Source: CAWCDJ01 sp963836015 (GTDB taxonomy: Bacteria > Acidobacteriota > Terriglobia > Bryobacterales > Bryobacteraceae). Taken from it: 64,000 nt of DNA. Position numbers and translations under genes: made by a program. The notes beneath the pieces were generated by a model, which was given only the letters and a program-made list of their open reading frames with translations, ran no database searches and was not told the DNA's origin. Location of the stretch: NCBI GenBank assembly GCA_963836015.1, contig CAWIIF010000004.1, positions 1,488,001-1,552,000 on the forward strand, read 5' to 3'. Of the stretch, positions 17,560 through 25,401 are shown piece by piece. Each line of letters opens with the position of its first letter. The first letter of the stretch is position 1.

Positions 17560-20094
17560 TTACCGGACAATCGCGTCGGCCGCGTTGGCAGCCAGGATCC
17601 ACTTGCTGGCGACATCGATCACGTATTCGCTCTCGAACCAGAGGAAGCCGAAGTCGTCGATGCACTCCGGAAAGTCCGGCTTGATAATGACGTACCCGGG
17701 AACGACGCCACCGGGAATGAATGTGTTGTCAGCGCGGTTGTTGCCATAGGCCCTCAACTTCGAGGAGGTGCCCACACCCGACACATACGACGTGCTCGAT
17801 ACCGGATGCGTGCCCAGCATGTAGTTGGCGGCCCGAAGTGTGTAATCCGTGCCCACGATCTCGGGAAATGCCTTGTGCAGGAAGTACATCCGGACGCCGA
17901 GATCGGCGACTGCGGCCGAGCCGCCCCAGCCTCCCATACTCGGCGGTACGCCGAAGGGAGTGGCGGCCAGGTCTTTGTCCAACTGCGCCACGTATGACTT
18001 GGCCGCCTCTTCCAGTTGCTTCCTGAAATTCGCATCCATGTAGGGTAGAGCGCGTACAGCCGTCCAGCCCCCGAACCCGAACCGCTGCCGGATCGAGGGG
18101 AACATCTCCGACAGGCGCTTCTTATATGCCTCGCCGCCATCTGTGGCGATCAGCAGCTCCAGCGCAGCTTTCCACTCCTCGGCGGCGGCCGCCCCGCCGG
18201 TGGTATTGAACGACTGGAACTGGCTGGCGGTGGGATGCGCATGTTCCTCCTCCCACAGCCTGACTGCGGTATCCAGGCACTCCTTGGCGAGGGCATCGTC
18301 CCAGCCTTTGAGCGTCCGCGCCGCCGCGGCCAGCGATGCCGTGGCGCCGTATTGCAGGCCCGCCGATTTGGTGGTGAAGGCCCACCGGTCGTCCGGGATG
18401 CCGGAGTAGTTCCCGTCCACATCGTGGGGGCCGAGCTTCTCCGAATAGATGCGTCCATCGGTCTTCGATGCGCCATCGCCCAAGTGCGTGTACTGGCGCA
18501 GATTAGGCTCGATGATGCCGGGAATCGGATGACCGATGGCCCTGATCTGGGCGAGCACCTGCAGAATACCGTGCTTGACCTGCTCTACGGCGTCGGGAAC
18601 CCCGTCGGGCCGGTGCATTTCTACCGCGCGGGCCTCCTCGTCAACGGTGAGCTGGTCCCACTTCAGATTGAACTCCGAGTAGGCCAAGGCCAAGTCCTGG
18701 ATAGTCGCGTATTGGCTTTGCGCGCGGATATCGAAATCTCCGGCGTCGTACCAACCGCCCACGTTCAGTCCGGGTATGTGCTGGCCGCCCTGGAAGGGGG
18801 AATCGGTGTTCGGACCCATGCGGTACCCGTCGAAATGCTGGCTGTTCGGGGGCGCCTGGCGCGCGTCGTCGAGGTGCGAAACCCCGTGCCAGAGACGGTA
18901 GCCCTCACGCACCGAGACGTGATCCATCTCCACGGCGAGGTAGCCGTCCAGGCTCGATTGCCAGGTTTTGCTATACACATCTTTGGCAATCGGGAACAGT
19001 TCCGTCCGCTGTCCGGCGTACTCGATGGCGTACAGACCGGGTTCCTTCACGGGCGAAAAGTCGAACTTCGCATACGTATAGTGAAGCCATGGCGCAGGCT
19101 CCGAAATCGGGCCTTCGAAGACCTGCTCGTAGGAGCCGTCCTCCGCCAACCGGAGTACCTTTGCCGTTTTCGGTGGGTTTAACTTGCGGTCCAGTTCGAT
19201 CACCGCTACCTTGGGGAAACCGGGCGAATAGCCGGCCTGACTGTGCGCCACCACGGGCGGTCGCGTCCAGTTCGGGATCACATCCGGCCGGATGTGCCAA
19301 ACCACGGCGCCCTCCGTCTTGCCCGACGGGATCAGGGTGCGGAGTACAAACCAGCCGTTCTGCGCCCGGTTGCGCCCGTCATAGAGGGCGAGGGACGCCG
19401 TCTCCGAGCTAACCTTGATGCGATACAGGGGGTCGTCCACAGCGAGCGTGATGCTCTTACCGGTGGCCAGCGGTAAAGGCTGCGTGTACCCTTTCGCTTC
19501 GTCCCATTCCTCCTGGTAAGGCAGTTTCTTCGGATCGTCGGCGGGGGGCGGCACCTTCACCATCGGGTCCTGAGGGCTGCGCGGAAACACTCCGAATGCG
19601 CCGCCGTCCAGGATGAAGGTTTTGCCGATGTAAGCCGAGGGCAGGAACTCCAGATTGAAGCCCGCGCGTCCAGCCAGTTTCTCCGGCAACGGCTTGTCGA
19701 GATTCACGCTCACGCGCACACCGCCCGGTTCGGCGGCCACTTCCAGGCGGTAGTCCATCTGGAAGTCGGGAAAAGATAGCTGTGCGTTGAGACGGTTGTT
19801 TTCTCTGTCCGCATGACGGCCCTTAAGCTGCGCCACCTTGTCCCACTGCTCCGGAGTGGGCACCAGGCGTACGTCGCCGTTCGTGGCGATGCGCAGGCCA
19901 TGGAGGATCATCTCCATGGCGGTGTTCTTCTGGTCGACGAAGATGGGGTGGAAAGTACTGTGATAGAGAATGACGCTGAATCCCTGGGCATCGAGGTAGC
20001 CGCTATCGGTTACCTTCATGGCGAAGTCGGCGCCGAACAGGCTGAGGCCGGACAACACGGCACTTAGCAGGATTGCTCGCGGTTGAATGGACAT
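17560..20094 (-). CDS. Glycoside hydrolase family 9 (cellulase-type) with Ig-like domain
   Basis: 844 residues with an N-terminal signal. Residues about 25-270 form an extra beta-rich domain, 275-370 the CelD-type N-terminal immunoglobulin-like domain (PVVAHSQAGYSP), and about 375-844 the (alpha/alpha)6 GH9 barrel. GGWYDAGDFD (446-455) carries the two catalytic aspartates (Asp450, Asp453), and the acid Glu should be in FESEYV (Glu821 or Glu823). GH9 enzymes cut beta-1,4-glucan, including cellulose, glucomannan and xyloglucan. It heads the operon with the GH10 xylanase. The N-terminal 250-residue extension is longer than in classic CelD-type enzymes. Confidence 0.92.
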   Translation of the reverse strand: MSIQPRAILLSAVLSGLSLFGADFAMKVTDSGYLDAQGFSVILYHSTFHPIFVDQKNTAMEMILHGLRIATNGDVRLVPTPEQWDKVAQLKGRHADRENNRLNAQLSFPDFQMDYRLEVAAEPGGVRVSVNLDKPLPEKLAGRAGFNLEFLPSAYIGKTFILDGGAFGVFPRSPQDPMVKVPPPADDPKKLPYQEEWDEAKGYTQPLPLATGKSITLAVDDPLYRIKVSSETASLALYDGRNRAQNGWFVLRTLIPSGKTEGAVVWHIRPDVIPNWTRPPVVAHSQAGYSPGFPKVAVIELDRKLNPPKTAKVLRLAEDGSYEQVFEGPISEPAPWLHYTYAKFDFSPVKEPGLYAIEYAGQRTELFPIAKDVYSKTWQSSLDGYLAVEMDHVSVREGYRLWHGVSHLDDARQAPPNSQHFDGYRMGPNTDSPFQGGQHIPGLNVGGWYDAGDFDIRAQSQYATIQDLALAYSEFNLKWDQLTVDEEARAVEMHRPDGVPDAVEQVKHGILQVLAQIRAIGHPIPGIIEPNLRQYTHLGDGASKTDGRIYSEKLGPHDVDGNYSGIPDDRWAFTTKSAGLQYGATASLAAAARTLKGWDDALAKECLDTAVRLWEEEHAHPTASQFQSFNTTGGAAAAEEWKAALELLIATDGGEAYKKRLSEMFPSIRQRFGFGGWTAVRALPYMDANFRKQLEEAAKSYVAQLDKDLAATPFGVPPSMGGWGGSAAVADLGVRMYFLHKAFPEIVGTDYTLRAANYMLGTHPVSSTSYVSGVGTSSKLRAYGNNRADNTFIPGGVVPGYVIIKPDFPECIDDFGFLWFESEYVIDVASKWILAANAADAIVR

Positions 20095-20583
20095 ATGAGT
20101 GCCAGATTATAAACATTCCCGACAGAGCGCCGTGAGCCTGAGAGCGCTCCGGTCATATGGCTGCTCCTCGACCCATTGCTGCTGATGACATGAAGGACGT
20201 GTCTCGCGCCCTTGGCCTGGATATCGTGACACACAAGTCTCCGCGCGGGCTAGGTTTGGTACCGTGTCTGGCACTCAAGGCCAATGTAATCATCTGAAGG
20301 GCCGAATCGAGCGGGGGCGCTTGGCCTTGTCCGGTTAACCGTTAGCCGGGACCGTTAGAAACCACTGGCCTTGAGCCTTCTTCGCGGAGTCAGCCATAAG
20401 ATTCCATTAATGTTGGACGCACGACACCGTGCCAAACCTAGCCCAAACCGACCTTGCGTGTTAGCGTTGTTTTTTCGCCAAACGCCGCTCCACTCCCCAT
20501 GAGGTGAAGTCGTGGGCGGCGCTCCCGGACGCCGCCTTCTGCTACAGTTTGGCAGATGGATCTCAAAAGTTAGGAGGAACGTG
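20095..20583. other. Divergent intergenic region, 489 bp
   Basis: Between GH9 (minus) and the oxidoreductase (plus), so both promoters must lie here. It contains the inverted-repeat element 20247-20444 and, at its right end, AGGAGG (20572-20577), which sets the start of the plus-strand gene. No convincing -35/-10 pair was picked out. Confidence 0.5.
20247..20444. repeat. MITE-like element with 22-bp inverted ends
   Basis: The left end (20247-20268) and the right end (20423-20444) are inverted copies of a 22-bp sequence beginning GGGCTAGGTTTGG, with two mismatches. Inside are a second inverted pair (TCAAGGCCA near 20275 and TGGCCTTGA near 20367) and a core AACCGTTAGCCGGG at 20337-20350 with CCGTTAG repeated at 20352-20358. 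The same end and core, exactly 86 bp apart, recur at 46603-46712. No protein is encoded. It could be a non-autonomous transposon remnant or a structured regulatory element. Confidence 0.6.
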
Positions 20584-22156
20584 GTGCACGATTATCGGCT
20601 TTCCAGACGGTATTTCTTCTACGGCACGCTGCTGGCGGGAGCGATCCCACGGGGCGGGTTCGGCAGCACGCCTTCTCTTGCCGCGATGGGCTACAAGTCA
20701 CCGAACGAAAAGCTGAACATCGCTGCGGTGGGAGTCGGTGTGCGGGGTCCTGCGATTCTCGTCGGCGCCGCCGCGACCGAGAACATTGTCGCGCTGTGCG
20801 ACGTGGACGACGAGCGCTCCGCCGCCGGCTTCGCGCAGTACCCGGAGGCCAAAAAGTACAAAGACTATCGCAAAATGTTCGAGACCGAGGGCAAGAACAT
20901 CGACGCGGTAATGGTCGCCACCCCCGATCACATGCACACGCCGGTGGTGCTGCTCGCCTTGCAACATGGCAAGCACGTCTATTGCGAGAAGCCCTTGACC
21001 CGGACGGCATCGGAAGCACAGCTGCTGGCAGACGCGGCGGCGAAGTACAAAGTGGCGACCCAGATGGGCAACCAGGGCTGGAACCACGAGGGCACGAAGA
21101 CTGCATGTGAGATCTTCTGGTCCGGCGAGATCGGCGAGGTCAAGGAACTCCATGCGTGGACTGGCGGTATATACGGAGGACAGCCCAATATCCCTGAGAC
21201 CGGACCTGAGGCAACGCCCGTCCCGCCGACACTTGATTGGGACTTGTGGCTCGGCTGCGCCGAGCCGCGCACGTTCAATCCACTGATGACGAATCAGTGG
21301 CGCGCCTTCATCGACTTCTCCACCGGTGGATCGCTGGGCGATTGGCTGGTGCACAATCTCGGACCGGCCCACTTGGCTCTGCAGCTCGACAAGGCCAGCC
21401 CGACCAGCGTCGAGTGCGTGTACGTCGAAGGCAGGAACCAGTGGCTGTGGCCGCTTCGCGCGCACATCGTATTCGAATTTCCGGCTCGGGGCAGCATGCC
21501 TCCAGTAACCGTGCATACGTACCAGAACATGCGCGGCGACTTCCAGGATCCACCCGGAATGGCCGAAGGCGAGCGCCTCTTCCCGCCGATGAACAACTTG
21601 GCCGAGAAGGGCCGCCCGTTCGTTCAGGGCGGCGACGGCATGATGCTGGTCAGCACCCAACTGACGGCGGATGGCAAGCCCATCGCGCAACAGGGCCGTG
21701 GCGGGGCGTTTCCTCCGGGTGGCGGCCGCGGACCGGGCGGACGGGGCGGACGCGGTCTGCCTCCCGGGGCTTCGCAAGATCCCAAAATGCGCGCTCCCGG
21801 CAACGGCGCCGTTTTCGTCGGATCGAAGGGCTATATGGCCACCACCGCCCGCGGCGAAGGCGTCTGGCTGCTGCCGGCGTCGCGCTGGGCGGATTACAAA
21901 CTGCCCCCGCAAATGCTACGGCGCGGCGTCAATCACCAGCAGGACTGGATTCGCGCCTGTAAGGGCGGCGCACCTGGAGTATCGGACTTCGCCGTCGCGA
22001 CCAAATACATCGAGTGGCTCTCCCTGGGGGCCATATGCGCTTCGCGTTCCCGGAAAGCTCATGTGGGATGCGAATAAGCGGCGCTTCGGCAACAGCGAGG
22101 AAGCCAACCGCCTTCTCAGACCGTTCCTCCGCAAGGGATGGGAACTGAAGGTGTAG
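20584..22156 (+). CDS. Exported Gfo/Idh/MocA-family oxidoreductase with C-terminal frameshift
   Basis: About 523 residues if read through. The start is GTG 20584, 6 nt after AGGAGG; the frame is open upstream to ATG 20512, which lacks support. The signal is twin-arginine-like (LSRRYFFYGTLLAG). The Rossmann site is AAVGVGVRG, and CEKPL carries the family lysine. A Gly/Arg-rich insert sits near residues 380-405. After LSLGAIC (near 22037) the frame runs into foreign sequence and stops at 22077, while the +1-shifted frame continues with LRVPGKLMWDA and ends KGWELKV at 22156, the normal family tail. One extra G explains it; sequencing error or real mutation is undecided. It heads the plus-strand gene series. 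Confidence 0.82.
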
Positions 22157-22196
22157 GATGCTAACAGCCATAGGAGCGAAAGGAAGGCCGAACACG

Positions 22197-23147
22197 ATGA
22201 GAATCAGCATAATCGGAACGCTGTGGGGAGCAGCCTTTGCGTGTGCCATACCGATCTCCGCCGCTCCACCGATCCGCGTCATGCTGCTCGACGGCGAACA
22301 GGGCGGCGCGTACCATGCCTGGCAGGAAACCACACCCTATCTGAAACGGATGCTGGACGACGCGGGCATTTTTCAGGTGGATGTAGTGACCGCGCCGCCG
22401 CGTAACGGCGATTTCGCCACGTTCAAGCCCGATTGGGGCAAATACCAGGTGATTGTCGCCAATTACGATGCTCCGGACGAACGCTGGCCCGACAGCCTGA
22501 AAGCCTCCTTCGAACAGTACATTCACAATGGCGGCGGGCTCGTGTCTGTCCACGCCGCCGACAATGCCTTCCCTAACTGGAAGGAGTACAACCAGATGAT
22601 CGGCGTGGGCGGCTGGCGCGGCCGCAACGAAAAGTGGGGACCGCATTTCTATTACGAGAGCGGAAAGCTGGTTCCCGATTCGGCCCCGGGCTTCGCGGGA
22701 AGCCATGGTGCGCGCCTCACTTATAAGGTGGTCGACCGTGTCACGGACCATCCCATCACCAGCGGCCTGCCGAAAGAGTGGATGCACGTCGGCGACGAGC
22801 TTTACGCCAATCTCCGGGGACCCGGCGAAAACATGACCGTGTTAGCCACGGCCTGGTCGGATCCGGCCAACCATGGGACCGGCCACGACGAGCCGATCCT
22901 GATGGTGATTGCCTATGGTAAGGGGCGGATCTTCCACACGGTCATGGGCCACGACCTGGCCGCGCTCAACTGCGTCGGATTTATCACGACCTATCAGCGC
23001 GGCACGGAATGGGCCGCTACCGGCAAGGTCACGCAGAAGGTTCCGAGCGACTTCCCGACTGCGGACAAGACCAGCACGCGAAGGGAGTACGATCCCCCGC
23101 CGGGTTGGACCTCTCCTGGCGCCAAACCTCGCCCGCAGTCAAAGTGA
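22197..23147 (+). CDS. ThuA-domain exported protein
   Basis: About 316 residues from ATG 22197, chosen because a signal peptide (MRISIIGTLWGAAFACAI) begins there with AAGGAAGG 9 nt upstream. The ThuA-like glutamine-amidotransferase fold is shown by IRVMLLDGEQ, the strand QVIVANYD, GGGLVSVHAADN (family GGG-xxxxH) and the end of the domain GRIFHTVMGHD. ThuA proteins occur with Gfo/Idh oxidoreductases in sugar utilisation loci (trehalose, 3-keto sugars), and some act on keto-glycosides; the reaction here is not known. 40 bp after the oxidoreductase. Confidence 0.88.
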   Translation: MRISIIGTLWGAAFACAIPISAAPPIRVMLLDGEQGGAYHAWQETTPYLKRMLDDAGIFQVDVVTAPPRNGDFATFKPDWGKYQVIVANYDAPDERWPDSLKASFEQYIHNGGGLVSVHAADNAFPNWKEYNQMIGVGGWRGRNEKWGPHFYYESGKLVPDSAPGFAGSHGARLTYKVVDRVTDHPITSGLPKEWMHVGDELYANLRGPGENMTVLATAWSDPANHGTGHDEPILMVIAYGKGRIFHTVMGHDLAALNCVGFITTYQRGTEWAATGKVTQKVPSDFPTADKTSTRREYDPPPGWTSPGAKPRPQSK

Positions 23148-23189
23148 GTGCGCCCCGCCTGCCGTAAAGGAGGATTCACCCGAGGCCCT

Positions 23190-24677
23190 ATGAAATATGG
23201 TCTTCTGGCAACCGTTCTCGTGCTGGCTTCGCTTGCCCTGGCGCTGGACGGCCAAATCGGGATCCATGACCCCTCCACCGTCGTGCGGTGCAACGGCAAG
23301 TTCTACACCTACGGCACCGGCGGTTCTTCCCTGGTCTCCGATGACGGCTGGACCTGGAGACGCGGCGCCACGCTCCCACGGCGCGGGTTGGCCCCCGACG
23401 TCATTCACATCGGCGACCGCTACTACGTGTATGTAGCCGCGAACATCGGGCCGCAGCCCAAAGCTGCCGTCAATATGATTTGGAACAAGACCCTCGACCC
23501 GGATTCCCCCGACTACAAGTGGGAAGAAGGCGGCGTGGTCGCCTCGTCAGACGGCGTCGAAGACTGCAATGCCATCGATCCGGGCGTCTTTCTGGATCCG
23601 ACAGACGGCCGCCTGTGGCTGGTCTATGGCTCTTATTTCGGCTACATCCGGCTGGTCGAGCTCGATCCCAAGACAGGCAAGCGCTTCAACCCTAACGACC
23701 AGCCGCGCAACCTCGCCATCAACTGCGAAGCGTCCGACATGATTTATCACGATGGCTGGTATTACCTGTTGGCCACCCACGGCAGTTGCTGCCGGGGCGC
23801 CGACTCCGGCTACAACATACGGGTGGGCCGCGCGAAGAAGGTTACCGGTCCCTTCCTCGACAACGCAGGCGTCGATATGATCCAGGGGGGTGGAAAACTG
23901 TTCGCCGGATCCGGCGGTCGTGTAGTCGGCCCCGGCCATTTCGGCCTCCTCGATCTTGGGGACGGCTTGCAGAAGTTCTCCACCCACTATGAAGCCGACC
24001 TGGACAGGGGCGGCGCCAGCGTGCTGGATATCCGCCCGCTGCTGTGGAAAGACGGCTGGCCGGTTGCCGGCGAGAACTTAAAGGAGGGGAGTTTCGAGAT
24101 CGAATCCGTGCGCACCGGTACGTCGCTCGAGCTTGCTGTGGAGGGTATGCCTGTGGGAGGCCGGCGCGGCAGAGGCGGCCTCGGGGCTGGCCCTGGAGCG
24201 GGACGTGGCGCAGCGGGCCGGGGTTTTGCAGGGGGACGAGGAATATTCGAGGGCCAGGGAGGGGTGATTCCGCCGCAGGATGTTGCGCAGGTCTCGAAGA
24301 ATTGGCCCGCGGGCAACCTTGACGTCCGCATGGCAAATTACCTGTGCCAGGCGCAGCAGAAGTGGACGGTGACAGCCGTCCCCGACGCCGGCGGCTACCC
24401 CGGCTCGCCGTATTTCAAGATCACCATCGCCGGCACGGAGCGCGCGCTGGCCGCCACCGGGGACGCCGAATTGGTCGTCCTACCCGCCTTCACCGGCGGG
24501 CCTGAACAACTGTGGCGTGTGGACGAGCTTGCCGACGGCACGTGGCGCATCATGCCAAAGTCGATACCCAACACCAATGAAGCGCTCGTCCTTTCGGCAG
24601 TGGGCAGCAGCTTCGCGACGCTGGCGAAGTTCGACCCCACGAGCGAGAAACAGCGCTGGCTGTTCAAGACGCCGTAA
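23190..24677 (+). CDS. GH43 arabinan/xylan-acting glycosidase with Gly/Arg-rich linker
   Basis: 495 residues from ATG 23190 where the signal peptide (MKYGLLATVLVLASLALA) starts; the GTG at 23148 gives a poor N-terminus. The five-bladed propeller of GH43 is seen with the base Asp27 (GIHDPST), the modulator Asp130 (NAIDPGVF) and the acid Glu180 (INCEASDM). GPGHFG (247-252) holds the His usual for arabinanases. It most resembles endo-arabinanase-type GH43, so arabinan or arabinoxylan side chains are likely. Residues 322-357 are a Gly/Arg-rich low-complexity segment joining a C-terminal beta domain (about 370-495). Confidence 0.85.
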   Translation: MKYGLLATVLVLASLALALDGQIGIHDPSTVVRCNGKFYTYGTGGSSLVSDDGWTWRRGATLPRRGLAPDVIHIGDRYYVYVAANIGPQPKAAVNMIWNKTLDPDSPDYKWEEGGVVASSDGVEDCNAIDPGVFLDPTDGRLWLVYGSYFGYIRLVELDPKTGKRFNPNDQPRNLAINCEASDMIYHDGWYYLLATHGSCCRGADSGYNIRVGRAKKVTGPFLDNAGVDMIQGGGKLFAGSGGRVVGPGHFGLLDLGDGLQKFSTHYEADLDRGGASVLDIRPLLWKDGWPVAGENLKEGSFEIESVRTGTSLELAVEGMPVGGRRGRGGLGAGPGAGRGAAGRGFAGGRGIFEGQGGVIPPQDVAQVSKNWPAGNLDVRMANYLCQAQQKWTVTAVPDAGGYPGSPYFKITIAGTERALAATGDAELVVLPAFTGGPEQLWRVDELADGTWRIMPKSIPNTNEALVLSAVGSSFATLAKFDPTSEKQRWLFKTP

Positions 24678-24697
24678 GCACTTATCGAAAATCCGCC

Positions 24698-25384
24698 ATG
24701 ATTTCGCTCAAAAAGCACCGCACCCCAATACTCGCTGTTTCGGCCCTCCCGGCGATTCTGTCGATCGCCGTCGCGGCTCAAATTCCGGCACCCACGCTGA
24801 CGAGTCCCGTATCGTCCGAAAGAGCGCCCAACACCGACGGTTTCATCCAGCGCTGGGTGCTCCTGGAACCGATCGGCGTCAATGGACTCACCGACAGCGC
24901 TGTCCAAGTGGCCGTGAAGAAGGAGTATTTTCCCAACCAGTTCACCGTGGTTCCACACGACGGCGACAAGGTGACCGTAGGCGATGCGCAACTTACCTGG
25001 CACGCCGTGGACACGAAAAACTACAACGTCAACCTTTATCACTTCGCCCGGGCGCTGGGCAAGCCGACATCCGACGTCTTGTTCTGGGCCGTCACGATCA
25101 TCAACTGCCCGCGGGAGATGCGCGGCGTGCGCCTGGCCATCGGCTCCAACGCGGCTTCTGTCTGGTGGGTCAACGGCAAGGAGGTCATCGGCATTTACGG
25201 CGATCGCCAGACCGTGATCGACGATGGCGTCTCCAAACGCCTCACCCTCAACAAGGGGCCGAACATCGTGCGCGCTGCCGTCATCAACGGCGGCGGAGCC
25301 ACCGACTTCTGCGCCCGGTTTCTCGACCCGGAGGACAAACCCCTGAAGGGGTTCACCGCGAGGGTGGTTGACGCAGTAAAGTGA
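24698..25384 (+). CDS. Exported beta-sandwich protein of unknown role
   Basis: 228 residues, signal peptide to about 28, then a beta-rich domain. The C-terminal two thirds (VLFWAVTIINCP, AASVWWVNGKEVIG, LTLNKGPNIVRAAV) look like the galactose-binding-like sandwich seen as an extra domain in esterases and glycosidases, with the phrase on added ligand weight 'x-W-W-V-N-G-K'. It has no catalytic domain, so a binding or accessory role for the neighbouring GH43 and esterase is possible. It sits 20 bp after the GH43 and 17 bp before the double esterase. Function unknown. Confidence 0.65.
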   Translation: MISLKKHRTPILAVSALPAILSIAVAAQIPAPTLTSPVSSERAPNTDGFIQRWVLLEPIGVNGLTDSAVQVAVKKEYFPNQFTVVPHDGDKVTVGDAQLTWHAVDTKNYNVNLYHFARALGKPTSDVLFWAVTIINCPREMRGVRLAIGSNAASVWWVNGKEVIGIYGDRQTVIDDGVSKRLTLNKGPNIVRAAVINGGGATDFCARFLDPEDKPLKGFTARVVDAVK

Positions 25385-25401
25385 GCCAATAGAGGATTGT
25401 C

